Positions 1-10,045 are shown, counted from the first letter of the stretch. The stretch is 64,000 nucleotides of DNA from an uncultured Lachnospiraceae bacterium (GCA_903789615.1 CAIFEV010000001.1:62001-126000), one strand, 5' to 3'. Made by a program: numbers and translations. The notes: generated by a model from the letters alone, not told the origin.

Positions 1-655
1 GCTGCACACAGGGTACAAGACCCGCCAGGCGGCCAATGCACGCGCCATCGAGCTTCTTAAGATGGTCGGCGTCAATGAACCGGAGAGCCGTATAAAGCAG
101 TATCCGTTCGAGCTTTCCGGCGGTATGCGCCAGAGAGTCATGATCGCCATGGCGCTTGCCTGCGAGCCGGATATCCTGATCGCGGACGAACCGACGACGG
201 CGCTGGATGTGACCATTCAGGCACAGATTCTGGAGCTGATGAAGGACCTTCAGAAGAAGCTGGGCATGGCTATTATTCTGGTGACGCACGATCTGGGTGT
301 GATCGCCTCGATGTGCGATGAGGTCATTGTTATGTACGGCGGCCGCGTCTGCGAGCGCGGTACGGCCGATGACATCTTTTACCGGCCATGTCATGAGTAC
401 ACAAAGGGACTTCTCCGGTCCATTCCGAGTGCCGGAAACATGAAAAAGAAGCTGATCCCGATCGGCGGCACACCGATCAATATGCTGGCTCTTCCGGAAG
501 GCTGCGCGTTCTGTCCGAGATGCGCGAATGCCATGAAGATCTGCCTGACACAGCAGCCGGAGGAATTGGAGATGCCGGACGGGCATTTCGCGTCCTGCTG
601 GATGAACGTCAAAGAGGCATACGAGGAAGAACATAACGGGAAGGCAGGTGCATAA
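1..655 (+). CDS. oppD: Oligopeptide/dipeptide ABC transporter ATP-binding protein (OppD/DppD-like), 5' truncated by window edge
   Basis: Open frame from position 2; ABC signature LSGGMRQRV, Walker [14 protein letters not shown]-terminal Cys-rich oligopeptide-transporter tail ([14 protein letters not shown]). Confidence 0.93.
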   Translation, partial: LHTGYKTRQAANARAIELLKMVGVNEPESRIKQYPFELSGGMRQRVMIAMALACEPDILIADEPTTALDVTIQAQILELMKDLQKKLGMAIILVTHDLGVIASMCDEVIVMYGGRVCERGTADDIFYRPCHEYTKGLLRSIPSAGNMKKKLIPIGGTPINMLALPEGCAFCPRCANAMKICLTQQPEELEMPDGHFASCWMNVKEAYEEEHNGKAGA

Positions 656-1636
656 ATGGGAGTTCCGGAAAAAATCGACACCGAGAATCTTGTCGAACTG
701 CATAATCTTAAAGAGTATTTTCCGGTGAGGACGGGTGCATTTTCCACGGTTCCGCTGAAGGCGGTCGACGGGGTGTCCTTTAACATCCGGGCGGGCGAGA
801 CGCTCGGCCTGGTGGGAGAGTCCGGCTGCGGCAAGACGACGGTTGGCCGGACGATGCTGCGGCTGTATAAGCCGACCGGCGGCGAGTTTTATTTTGACGG
901 TGAGCTGGTCACCGACAAAAATATACACAGACTGCGCAAGCAGATGCAGATGGTATTTCAGGATCCGTATTCTTCTCTGGACCCCAGAATGACGGTCGAG
1001 GACATCATCGGCGAGCCGCTTGACATCTATCATCTGTACAGCAGTAAAGCGCAGCGCCATGAGCGCATTATGGAGCTGATGGAACTGGTGGGACTCAACG
1101 CGGAGCATGCCACGCGGTATGCACATGAGTTCTCCGGCGGTCAGAGGCAGCGAATCGGCATTGCCAGAGCGCTCGCGGTCAACCCGAAGTTCATTGTCTG
1201 CGACGAGCCGGTGTCCGCTCTGGATGTCTCCATCCAGGCGCAGGTCATTAACATGTTCGAGGACCTGCAGAAGAAGCTGGGCGTCGCGTATCTGTTCATC
1301 GCCCACGATCTGCTGGTCGTCCATCACATCTCGAAGCGCATCGCGGTCATGTATCTCGGAAAACTGGTGGAGATCGCCGACGCGGATGACCTGAACGACA
1401 ACCCGATCCATCCGTACACCCTGTCACTGCTTTCCGCTATACCGATCCCGGATCCGAAGACAGCCCGGGCGTCAAAGCGGATTGTGCTGGAGGGAGATGT
1501 GCCTTCTCCGATGCACATGCCGAGCGGCTGTCCGTTCCGGACCCGCTGCCGGTACGCGACGGAGCAGTGCGCAAAGGAGATGCCGCCGCTTACGGACCGG
1601 GGGAACGGTCACAGCGTTGCGTGCTGGAACCGGTGA
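656..1636 (+). CDS. oppF: Oligopeptide ABC transporter ATP-binding protein (OppF/DppF-like)
   Basis: Walker [10 protein letters not shown], signature [31 protein letters not shown]-terminal [10 protein letters not shown] motif; immediately follows oppD. Confidence 0.94.
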   Translation: MGVPEKIDTENLVELHNLKEYFPVRTGAFSTVPLKAVDGVSFNIRAGETLGLVGESGCGKTTVGRTMLRLYKPTGGEFYFDGELVTDKNIHRLRKQMQMVFQDPYSSLDPRMTVEDIIGEPLDIYHLYSSKAQRHERIMELMELVGLNAEHATRYAHEFSGGQRQRIGIARALAVNPKFIVCDEPVSALDVSIQAQVINMFEDLQKKLGVAYLFIAHDLLVVHHISKRIAVMYLGKLVEIADADDLNDNPIHPYTLSLLSAIPIPDPKTARASKRIVLEGDVPSPMHMPSGCPFRTRCRYATEQCAKEMPPLTDRGNGHSVACWNR

Positions 1637-1746
1637 AAATCCGGTATGTATTCTGATGAGAACGGAAGGCTGTTTTACCGCTTCCGTTTCCATCCGCTCC
1701 GGAACCGAAAAGACCGGAACGGTATAAATTTTTTCAGGAGGGTATT

Positions 1747-3567
1747 ATGAGGAAGAAAACATTCGCAGTTGCGATGAGTACCGTGCTTGCCGCGGGAAGC
1801 ATCGCAGGATGCGGAAGCGCGGCAAGCGCCCCGAAGGAAGCAGCTTCCGGTGCCGCTTCCGGTCAGGCTGCTACAACTGCTGCTGCCGCTTCAGCGTCCA
1901 CAGAGGACTGGGCGTCCAAAATTCAGTTCACGGCTTCGGCAAAGAACCCGGCAGCGCCGGACTGGACAGAGTATGACAAGCTGATCGATGAAGTCAATAA
2001 TGACGCTGATTTTGCGGACCGCGCCGTAAAGCTGCACAAGGCAGAGGATATGCTGATGGCAACCGGCGCCGTGATCCCGATCTATTACTACAACGATCTG
2101 TATCTGGAGAACCCGGCCTTCTCCGGCGACTACGCATCCATTTTCGGCACAAAGTACTTTATGTACGCGAAGAAGGACGGTCAGCCGACCGACGTGATGA
2201 AGATCAACCTGGCTTCCGAGCCGGATAAGCTTGACCCGGCGCTCAACAGCACTGTCGACGGCGCAGCACTTGCGTCCAACAGTTTTGTCGGTCTGTACAT
2301 TATCGACAAGGACGGCAATTATCAGCCGGCACTTGCAGACGGCCAGCCGGAGGTTTCCGATGACGAGCTGACCTACACCATCCACATGAAGCAGGATCTG
2401 AAGTGGTCCGACGGCACACCGCTTAACGCTAACGACATTGTGTATTCCTGGAAGCGCGCGGCGGATCCGAAGACGGCTTCGGACTACTCCTATCTGTTCG
2501 CTGTATTTGACGGATATTCCGAGGACGGATCTTCTGAGATCAACGTGTCCGCTCCGGATGACAACACCGTCACCTTCAAGCTGGCGGCACCGTGCCCGTA
2601 CATGATGAACCTTCTGGCATTCCCGGTATTCATGCCGGTTCCGAAGGCGGCGGTTGAGGCGGCCGATCCGGACGGGACGAACCCGGGCGCATGGGCGCTT
2701 GAGGCCGGCTTTGTCTCCAACGGTGCATTCACGCTGAAAGAGTGGAAACACAACGAGTCCATGGTTTATGTGAAGAACCCGAACTACTATGATGCCGACA
2801 ATGTCAGCGTGAACGAGCTTGATTTCATGCTTTCCGCGGATGACACGGCGATCCTGGGTGCTTATCAGGCCGGCGACATCGACTATGCCGACACGGTTCC
2901 GAATGACGAGATCAAAAACCTGAAGAGCGGTGCGGATTTCCATGTTGTTCCGAATCTGGGAACCTACTATGTTGGCTTCAACGTAAACTCCAAGATATTT
3001 GATGGCAAGACACCGCAGCAGGCAGCTGACATGCGCCGTGCTCTGGGACTTCTTATCGACCGCCAGTACATTGTAGATACCATCGGTCAGACCGATCAGG
3101 AAGTTGCGACATCCTTCGTTCCGACAGGCGTGAGCGACGGCAACGGCGGCAAGTTCAAGACCAACTCCGATTCCTACAAGTATCCGGTCGACACCGGCTA
3201 CTACCAGGATCTGTCCGTGGCCGGACAGGCCAATGTCGATCAGGCGAAGGCTCTTCTGGAGTCTGCCGGCTACAAGTTTGATGAGAGCGGCAAGCTTTCA
3301 GCGGATACTCCGATCACCATCAACTACATCACCAACAAGGGTACAGGCCATGAGGCGATCGCACAGGCTATCCAGCAGGATCTGGGGGCAATCGGTGTGA
3401 CTGTCAACATCTCCACCGAAGACTGGCAGACATTCGTCAACGACCGCAAGAGCGGCAACTTCGACGTTGCCCGCGGCGGCTGGCTCGGTGACTATGATGA
3501 TCCGATCACGATGCTGAGTCTGTTCACATCCACATCCGGCAACAACGACCAGCAGCTCGGCAAATAA
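1747..3567 (+). CDS. oppA: Oligopeptide ABC transporter substrate-binding lipoprotein (OppA family), apparently circularly permuted
   Basis: Lipobox-like AGSIAGC; SBP_bac_5-type core (ASEPDKLDPALNS...DLKWSDGTPLNANDIVYSWKRAADP...). The family's usual C-terminal segment (YDKLIDEV...AEDMLMATGAVIPIYYYNDLYL) lies near the N-terminus. Confidence 0.92.
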   Translation: MRKKTFAVAMSTVLAAGSIAGCGSAASAPKEAASGAASGQAATTAAAASASTEDWASKIQFTASAKNPAAPDWTEYDKLIDEVNNDADFADRAVKLHKAEDMLMATGAVIPIYYYNDLYLENPAFSGDYASIFGTKYFMYAKKDGQPTDVMKINLASEPDKLDPALNSTVDGAALASNSFVGLYIIDKDGNYQPALADGQPEVSDDELTYTIHMKQDLKWSDGTPLNANDIVYSWKRAADPKTASDYSYLFAVFDGYSEDGSSEINVSAPDDNTVTFKLAAPCPYMMNLLAFPVFMPVPKAAVEAADPDGTNPGAWALEAGFVSNGAFTLKEWKHNESMVYVKNPNYYDADNVSVNELDFMLSADDTAILGAYQAGDIDYADTVPNDEIKNLKSGADFHVVPNLGTYYVGFNVNSKIFDGKTPQQAADMRRALGLLIDRQYIVDTIGQTDQEVATSFVPTGVSDGNGGKFKTNSDSYKYPVDTGYYQDLSVAGQANVDQAKALLESAGYKFDESGKLSADTPITINYITNKGTGHEAIAQAIQQDLGAIGVTVNISTEDWQTFVNDRKSGNFDVARGGWLGDYDDPITMLSLFTSTSGNNDQQLGK

Positions 3568-3586
3568 TCTGCTGCGAATCTCTCTC

Positions 3587-3637
3587 TTCCCCGGTGTTTA
3601 AAGTGCATGCTTTTAAGCACCGGGGAATTTTTTTTGC
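3587..3637 (+). terminator. Rho-independent terminator after oppA
   Basis: CCCCGGTG...CACCGGGG stem followed by AATTTTTTTT. Confidence 0.85.
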
Positions 3638-3800
3638 CTCTTTACCCGGCTTCCCGGACAGGCGAAAGGGCACCGGTGGTCAGGTTTGAATCTCTTGACA
3701 GGCGCTCTTTCCGGAAAATATAATGCGTACGTAGCAGCAGGTGCGGCGGCACTGCGCGTCCTGCCGGACAGGATACGGAGAAGAAAAACGGGAGGTTCCT

Positions 3801-4103
3801 ATGGTTAAGCATATTATTCTGTGACAGCTGAAGGATGAATACACGGAGGAACAGAAAAAAGAAATCCGGGCCGGGATTAAAGAAGGCCTTGAGGGGCTGA
3901 AGGGAAAGGTCCCGGGCCTCCTGGAGGTCTCCGTGAGAACGGAGTTCCTGCCGTCGTCCAACGCGGATGTGATGCTGGACACGACGCTTCAGGACGCTGA
4001 AGCCCTGAAAGGGTACGCCGTTCATCCGGCCCATGTGGCCGTGGCGGACTCGAAGGTCCGCCCGTACACGAAGACCAGAGTATGCATGGATTATGAGATC
4101 TGA
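3801..4103 (+). pseudogene. Dabb (stress-responsive A/B barrel) family gene with in-frame TGA at codon 8
   Basis: GGGAGGT RBS then ATG; translates MVKHIIL*QLKDEYTEEQKKEIRAGIKEGLEGLKGK...SSNADVMLDTTLQDAEALKGYAVHPAHVAVADSKVRPYTKTRVCMDYEI*. TGA at 3822-3824 sits where the family usually has Trp (VKHIxLW). Confidence 0.75.
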
Positions 4104-4113
4104 TATTTTTCAG

Positions 4114-4155
4114 ACAGAGGGAACCGTAAGGCACGTCACGGAGCCCTCTGTTTTC
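4114..4155 (+). terminator. Terminator hairpin downstream of Dabb gene
   Basis: ACAGAGGGAACCGT...ACGGAGCCCTCTGTTTTCATTT. Confidence 0.6.
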
Positions 4156-4184
4156 ATTTGCCATGGGAGAAGGAGAAGAGGAGT

Positions 4185-5168
4185 ATGAAGCTGTACGCAT
4201 TCAGTGTGAGAGAGGATGAGAAGCCGTATTTTGCCGCGCTGCCGGAACGTTTCGGGATTTCCCTCACGGAATCAGACGCCGGGCTGACGGATGCGGCGTT
4301 TACGCAGGTTAAGGGATATGACGCTGTTTCCATCCTGGGCATGCAGAAAATCGACGCGCCGGTGCTTACCGCGCTGAAGGAGGCGGGAGTGCGGTATATC
4401 GCGACGCGCACGATCGGGTACAATCACATCGATGTGGACTATGCACGCTCTCTCGGGCTGCACGTGTTTCATGCGTCGTACGAGCCGAACGGCGTTGCGG
4501 ACTACACGATCATGATGATGCTCATGTGTCTGCGGCACTATAAGGAGTCGCTCTGGAGAACCAATGTCAACGACTATTCGCTTGACGGACTGCAGGGACG
4601 GCAGATGAAAGACCTGACTGTCGGCGTCATGGGGACAGGGCACATCGGAGCGACGGTGATACGGGAACTCTCCGGATTTGACTGCCGCATCCTGGCATAT
4701 GACGTGTATCAGTCAGACGAGGTGAAAGCATACGCGAAGTATGTCGACCTGGACACGCTGTACCGGGAGTGTGATATTATCACGCTGCACATGCCTCTTT
4801 CACCGTCGACATATCACATCATCAATAAAGAGAGCATCGCGAAGATGAAAGATACGGTCGTCCTTATCAACTGCGCCAGAGGCGCGCTGATGAATATCGA
4901 GGATCTCATCGAAGGAATAGAGCAGCGTCATATCGGTGCGCTGGGGCTGGACGTGATGGAACATGAGGAGGGGATCGTACACAGAGATCGGAAGCTCGAC
5001 ATCATCTCCAACCGGCAGATGGCGTACCTGCGGCAGTTCCCGAATGTCGTGCACACACAGCACATGGCTTTTTATACCGACGCGGCTGTGCGCGATATGG
5101 TGTTCACATCGACGGAGGCGATGCTGGCGGCTGAAAAAGGAGAGCGGCGCAGAAACCAGATCTGCTGA
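4185..5168 (+). CDS. D-2-hydroxyacid dehydrogenase (D-lactate dehydrogenase/VanH-like)
   Basis: NAD-binding GVMGTGHIGATVIRELSGFDCRILAYD, catalytic-region motifs NCARGALM, LGLDVMEHE; RBS before ATG 4185 (ORF track starts upstream at 4158). Confidence 0.9.
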   Translation: MKLYAFSVREDEKPYFAALPERFGISLTESDAGLTDAAFTQVKGYDAVSILGMQKIDAPVLTALKEAGVRYIATRTIGYNHIDVDYARSLGLHVFHASYEPNGVADYTIMMMLMCLRHYKESLWRTNVNDYSLDGLQGRQMKDLTVGVMGTGHIGATVIRELSGFDCRILAYDVYQSDEVKAYAKYVDLDTLYRECDIITLHMPLSPSTYHIINKESIAKMKDTVVLINCARGALMNIEDLIEGIEQRHIGALGLDVMEHEEGIVHRDRKLDIISNRQMAYLRQFPNVVHTQHMAFYTDAAVRDMVFTSTEAMLAAEKGERRRNQIC

Positions 5169-5193
5169 CCGGTCTCATGAAGGTGGGAATTGA

Positions 5194-6012
5194 ATGGATA
5201 ATTTCTGGATTTCGTACCGGCAGACGACAGAAAAATATTATCTGCAGAGGCACTACGAGTACCGCTTTCAGGTTCTTGTGATGACAGGCGGAGCAACCGT
5301 TTACCAGATCGGAGAGAAGAGCTTCAGCCTGCAGCGGGGCGATGTGGTTCTGCTCAACACGCTTGAGGATCACACTCTTAAGGTGAAGAGGTATCCGTAC
5401 AGCCGCTATATATTTCAGGTGAGTCCTTCCTATATGCACGGGAGAATTCAGAGCCCGGATATCCTTTCGCTTTTTGTGTGCAGCCCGGAAAATCGTCATC
5501 CTGTTGTACATCTGGAAGAGAGGGATTTTGACAGACTGTGTCAGATTTGCACCGAAATGCTTGATGAATCAGAGCAGCGCGGCAGTCACTGTGAACGGAT
5601 GATCATGGCAGATCTGAACCGCTTTTTCGTGACGATTCTGCGTGTACTGGAAAGGCAGAACAAGGCGGTGCCGGCTGCGGATGCCGGAACGGTACTTTCG
5701 TATAAAGTCCTGAATTATCTGGACCACCATTATGCAGAAGATATTACGGTGGGACAAGTTGCGGATCATTTTTACCTGAGCCGGCACTATATCTCTCATG
5801 TTTTCAAGAAAACTACGGGCAGCGGCATCATGGAATACGTGATTTCCCGTCGGATCAATCACGCCCAGACGCTTCTTTCAGAGAGCGATATGCCCGTCGG
5901 TAAGATCGCACAGGAATGCGGGTATACAGATTTCACCTGGTTTTCGAGGCAGTTCCACAGCATTGTTGGTCAGACGCCGAGCCACTTCCGCGCTGCCATG
6001 CATGAATCCTGA
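5194..6012 (+). CDS. AraC family transcriptional regulator with N-terminal cupin-like sensor
   Basis: C-terminal double HTH: ITVGQVADHFYLSRHYISHVFKKTTGSGIMEYVISRRINHAQTLL...IAQECGYTDFTWFSRQFHSIVGQTPSHFR. Confidence 0.9.
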   Translation: MDNFWISYRQTTEKYYLQRHYEYRFQVLVMTGGATVYQIGEKSFSLQRGDVVLLNTLEDHTLKVKRYPYSRYIFQVSPSYMHGRIQSPDILSLFVCSPENRHPVVHLEERDFDRLCQICTEMLDESEQRGSHCERMIMADLNRFFVTILRVLERQNKAVPAADAGTVLSYKVLNYLDHHYAEDITVGQVADHFYLSRHYISHVFKKTTGSGIMEYVISRRINHAQTLLSESDMPVGKIAQECGYTDFTWFSRQFHSIVGQTPSHFRAAMHES

Positions 6013-6040
6013 GAAAATAACAGAACAGTCTGACCGAAAG

Positions 6041-6070
6041 GGGAAGCCGTTTCCGGCTTCCTTTTTTTTG
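6041..6070 (+). terminator. Terminator after araC-family gene
   Basis: GGGGAAGCCG-TTTC-CGGCTTCC followed by T8. Confidence 0.8.
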
Positions 6071-6181
6071 CAGCACAATAATACTAATTTCAGGCAGAAT
6101 AAAAAGAGAAATAAAAAATTTCGGATGATATCGTATTTCAAGAAGCAGACGTGAAGAAGTCTCTTGCGGAGAGGAGAAAAA

Positions 6182-7192
6182 ATGAAATCCATTGATGTGT
6201 TCTGCCACATGATGCCGCCTCGTTACGCACAGGCGTGCATGAAAGAAGCACCGAACAAGTCCCATATGTTCAAAAGAGCCTTAAAGATCAAATCGATGGC
6301 GGATATGGACTATCGCGACAAAGTGCTTGCCGGTTTCCCGGGATACAAGCAGATTGTGAACATCGTGTCACCGCCGGTGGAAGCTTTTGCCGGGCCGGAT
6401 AAGTCACCGGAACTGGCAGCTCTGGGCAATGACGAGCTTCGGGAAATCGTTATGGCGCGGCCGCAGTATTACTGCGGCTGGATCGCCCAGATCCCTTTCA
6501 ATAATGTGCCGGCGTCGGTCGAAGAGATTAAACGCTGCGTGAAGCTTGGCGCGAAAGGGGTTCAGATTTATACCCATATGAACGGGGAGGCCATTGATCA
6601 GGAAAAATTCTGGCCGATCTATGAGATCTGCAGTGAGCTGGGCCTCCCGATCCTGATTCATCCGGTCGGGGGACAGATGGTTCCGGAATTTCCGACGGAA
6701 ACACGTTCGAAATATGAACTGTGGTTTACCATCGGCTGGCCATATCAGACGACCGTCGCTATCTCCAGACTCGTTTTTTCCGGTATTTTTGTGGATTTTC
6801 CGAATCTGAAGCTGATCACCCATCACTGCGGCGCGATGATCCCGATGCTCGAGGGGCGGATAGAGAACGGACTGAAGCAGTACGGGAGCCGCACAGCGCC
6901 GGAGCTGAAAGATGAACTCACAAGAACCAGAGTCCCTGAGGGGGAGTTCCTGGAACATTTCCGCAAATTTTATGCGGATACGGCATCCTTCGGATCTGCA
7001 TCGGCAATCCGCTGCGGACTGGACTTCTTTGGAGAGGATCAAATCGTCTTTGCGACAGATATGCCGTTTGATCCGGAGCAGGGTTCCGGATACATCAGCC
7101 GCACACTTAGTGCGATTGATTCTCTGAATCTGCCGGAGAAGACGAAAAACAAAATTCTGAACGGGAATGCCAGACGGCTTTTCAAAGTCTGA
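6182..7192 (+). CDS. Amidohydrolase family protein (amidohydrolase_2/ACMSD-like)
   Basis: KSIDVFCHMMPPRYAQA start, LPILIHPVGG, LITHHCGAMIPMLEGRI, IVFATDMPFDPEQG motifs. Confidence 0.85.
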   Translation: MKSIDVFCHMMPPRYAQACMKEAPNKSHMFKRALKIKSMADMDYRDKVLAGFPGYKQIVNIVSPPVEAFAGPDKSPELAALGNDELREIVMARPQYYCGWIAQIPFNNVPASVEEIKRCVKLGAKGVQIYTHMNGEAIDQEKFWPIYEICSELGLPILIHPVGGQMVPEFPTETRSKYELWFTIGWPYQTTVAISRLVFSGIFVDFPNLKLITHHCGAMIPMLEGRIENGLKQYGSRTAPELKDELTRTRVPEGEFLEHFRKFYADTASFGSASAIRCGLDFFGEDQIVFATDMPFDPEQGSGYISRTLSAIDSLNLPEKTKNKILNGNARRLFKV

Positions 7193-7200
7193 GACGGGGT

Positions 7201-8577
7201 ATGAAAGCGATGAAAATAATCAATTCAATTCTGACCAATCAGTTCTTTCTGATGTTTCTGGCGATATCCACGGGACTTCTGCTTGGAAAGATCAAGATCA
7301 AAAATTTCTCTCTTGGAATCTCCGGAGGAATATTCACCGGCATCATCATTGGATATTTTGCAACGGCGTGGGCGCACAGTGTGACGGAGGGAGCGGTCGG
7401 CTACAGCAATGCCAAAAGAATACTCTCGCAGGGCGTTGTGTCCCAGCCGTTTTTCACCTTTTTCCTTTTTCTCTTTCTTGCCTCGATCGGCCTGAAAGTG
7501 GGGAAAAATATCGGCGTGATCTTTAAAAAATACGGTGTGCGGTTCGTGGTACTGGGCGCCATGATACCGCTTGTGTCCATGATCGTTGCCTGTATTGCGC
7601 ACGGGACAGTTTTTAAAAATGACAGGAATCTTTCCTCGTACGAAACGATCGGCGTGTTTTCCGGATCCATGACGTCCACACCGGCATACGGTACGGCTCT
7701 TGATGCCGCGTCGGGGATGGATGTTCAGGCACTGTATGACCGCTCGGATGCGGAAGGAAAAGCGGAAATCCTGCACCGGATTGACAATACGGACAGCCTT
7801 GTTCCTGATGAGGTGACGGTGCTCACAGAGGAGCAGATTGCAGCCTACAAGGAATCCACAGCTTCTTCCGTTTCACTCGGCTATACGGTGGGATTTCCGG
7901 TCGGAGTGCTGGTCATTGTGCTGATGATGCAGTTCCTTCCGCTCATTTTCCGGATTGATGTGGAGGAAGAGAAGAAAAAATACAAGGCGGAGCTGGAAAC
8001 AGCACCGCAGCCTGCAAAGGAACACAAGGACGGACCGCTCGATTTTATCGCATTTGGTCTCGTCATCATGATCGGAATTGCAATCGGCAGCATCACGATT
8101 CCGCTCGGTCCGCTCGGAAGCTTCTCGCTTGGCGCAGCGGGCGGAATTCTGCTCTCGGCGCTGATCCTGTCTCATATCGGAAAGATCGGACCGCTCAACT
8201 TCTGCATGGACGCAAAAGCGCTCGGAATTCTTTCGCGGATGGGGCTTACATTCTTCATGGCGATCGTCGGGCTGCGGTACGGATATGATGTTGTGAACGC
8301 GCTTACCGGTTCCGGTCTGAAACTGGCAGCTGCCTCGGCTGTTATCGAAGCAGTCGCCGTGCTGGTGGCATTTTTCATCGGGAGGAAGGTCTTCCATCTC
8401 AACTGGACGATTCTTTCCGGAGCGATCGCAGGTGGCTGCACATCAGCGCCGGGACTGGGAGCCGCAATCTCTGTGGTAAAGGATGACGAGCCGTCTACCG
8501 GGTTCGGAGCGGCACAGCCATTCGCCATTCTAACAAATGTCATCTTGACGACTATATTCTTTGCTGTATTCTTGTAA
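7201..8577 (+). CDS. AspT/YidE-YbjL-type aspartate:alanine-exchanger family transporter
   Basis: Two repeats with GSMTSTPAYGTALDAA and AGGCTSAPGLGAAISVV motifs; multiple TM segments. Confidence 0.75.
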   Translation: MKAMKIINSILTNQFFLMFLAISTGLLLGKIKIKNFSLGISGGIFTGIIIGYFATAWAHSVTEGAVGYSNAKRILSQGVVSQPFFTFFLFLFLASIGLKVGKNIGVIFKKYGVRFVVLGAMIPLVSMIVACIAHGTVFKNDRNLSSYETIGVFSGSMTSTPAYGTALDAASGMDVQALYDRSDAEGKAEILHRIDNTDSLVPDEVTVLTEEQIAAYKESTASSVSLGYTVGFPVGVLVIVLMMQFLPLIFRIDVEEEKKKYKAELETAPQPAKEHKDGPLDFIAFGLVIMIGIAIGSITIPLGPLGSFSLGAAGGILLSALILSHIGKIGPLNFCMDAKALGILSRMGLTFFMAIVGLRYGYDVVNALTGSGLKLAAASAVIEAVAVLVAFFIGRKVFHLNWTILSGAIAGGCTSAPGLGAAISVVKDDEPSTGFGAAQPFAILTNVILTTIFFAVFL

Positions 8578-8644
8578 TCAGACAGGGCGCCTCCGGGGTC
8601 TGTAAGCCCGGAGGCGTCCGCTGTATGAACGGGAGAAATTATAG

Positions 8645-9997
8645 ATGAGTAAAAAATTTTCCTGGCGCACGCCAAAGGAACTGCGCCGGCGCGGAAGGGC
8701 GCTTGGCGTGAATCTGCCGATGGCTTCCGACACGCGCGTCTGCGGGACGCCGCTTACGGTGGGGAAACTCACGCTGCACAACCGGCTTGGGATCGCGCCG
8801 ATGGAGGGGGCGGATTCGCTCCCGGACGGCTCTCCCTCGGAGCTGACTCTCCGACGGTACGTGCGGGAGGCACAGGGCGGCGCGGCTGTGATCTGGTTCG
8901 AGGCGATCAGTGTCGTTCCAGAAGGCCGTTCTTCAAAGACGCAGCTTCTTCTCACAAAAGAAAATCTGGACGCGTTTAAGCGCATGACCGATGCGGTAAA
9001 AAGAGCCGGCATCATGGCCAATGGCTTCGCGCCGTATCTCATCTGTCAGGCGAACCACTCGGGCCGCTACAGCAATCCGGACAACAGGCCGGCGCCGATC
9101 ATCGCGTTTCGCTCACCGTATCTGGAACAGTTCAGGAAAGCGGACGATTCCTGCATCGTATCAGATGACTATCTGGCATCGCTGGAGGAGCGGTTCGGCG
9201 AGGGAGCCAGGCTGGCGAAGGAAGCCGGGTTTGATGCAGTGGACATTAAGTCGTGTCACGGGTATCTCTTCGCGGAGGTAGCGGCCGGATTCACCAGACC
9301 GGGCCGGTACGGCGGGAGCTACGAAAACCGCACGAGACTGCTTAAAAACAGCATCCGGGCGGCGAAGGTTTATGAGAGTGATACCTTTCAGATTGTCTCA
9401 CGCGTAGGAATCTATGACGGATATCCGTATCCGTACGGTTTCGGAATGAGAGATGACAAGTCTCTTCTGCCGGATTACACTGAGCCGGAACGTCTGGTGC
9501 AGGAACTTTACGGGGATCTGGGGCTGCGCATGATCTGCGTCACGATGGGCAATCCGTATGTCACGACGCATGTGACAAGACCCTTTGACAAGGGAAAGTA
9601 CGAGCCGGCGGAGCATCCGCTAACCGGTGTGGGCCGGATGCTGGACGGCACGCGGGAAATCAAGAAATGGGTGCCGGGCATGACGGTCCTGGCGTCCGCG
9701 CCGACGTATCTGCGGCAGTTTTCGGATTTGTACACGGCGGGCGCCATAGAGCAGGGATACTGCGACGGTATGCTGTTCGGGCGGATGGCATTTGCCAACC
9801 CGGGGTTTGCAAATCAGATCATCCGGGACGGCCGGATTGACGCGTCGAAGGTCTGCATGACCTGCGGGGCCTGCGGCGACCTGATCCGCTCGCACAAGCC
9901 GGCCGGATGCGTGGTGAGAGACGGCGGGATATATCTACCGTATTACCGGGAATTTTTAAAAGAAAAAAGCAGTCTTCCGAAGAATTTCAGGGGATGA
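8645..9997 (+). CDS. Old-yellow-enzyme family FMN oxidoreductase (2-enoate/2,4-dienoyl-CoA reductase-like) without C-terminal FAD domain
   Basis: LHNRLGIAPMEG, DAVDIKSCHGYLFAEVAAGFTRPGRYGGSYENRTR, Cys motif CMTCGACGDLIRSHKPAGC near the C-terminus; ends at 450 aa. Confidence 0.85.
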   Translation: MSKKFSWRTPKELRRRGRALGVNLPMASDTRVCGTPLTVGKLTLHNRLGIAPMEGADSLPDGSPSELTLRRYVREAQGGAAVIWFEAISVVPEGRSSKTQLLLTKENLDAFKRMTDAVKRAGIMANGFAPYLICQANHSGRYSNPDNRPAPIIAFRSPYLEQFRKADDSCIVSDDYLASLEERFGEGARLAKEAGFDAVDIKSCHGYLFAEVAAGFTRPGRYGGSYENRTRLLKNSIRAAKVYESDTFQIVSRVGIYDGYPYPYGFGMRDDKSLLPDYTEPERLVQELYGDLGLRMICVTMGNPYVTTHVTRPFDKGKYEPAEHPLTGVGRMLDGTREIKKWVPGMTVLASAPTYLRQFSDLYTAGAIEQGYCDGMLFGRMAFANPGFANQIIRDGRIDASKVCMTCGACGDLIRSHKPAGCVVRDGGIYLPYYREFLKEKSSLPKNFRG

Positions 9998-10045
9998 ACA
10001 GGAAGTGCATGACAGGTTGACTGTTGACAGATGATGGAGGTTGCG

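Noticed and set aside
1891-2943. 350-aa antisense ORF within oppA
   Set aside because: Complements a clearly coding oppA frame, Arg/Val-rich with no recognisable domain; a GC-rich shadow ORF.
3822-3824. Genome-wide UGA=Trp code reassignment
   Set aside because: Many intact genes in the window end with TGA in proper places and use TGG for Trp; standard code fits.
3822-3870. Selenocysteine insertion in the Dabb gene
   Set aside because: I could not identify a convincing bacterial SECIS hairpin at the expected distance, and Dabb proteins usually have Trp rather than Cys at this site; not excluded, only unsupported.
8585-8615. GCGCCTCCGGG...CCCGGAGGCGT hairpin after the AspT-like gene as a terminator
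   Set aside because: No T run and the next gene of the cluster follows closely; left unassigned.
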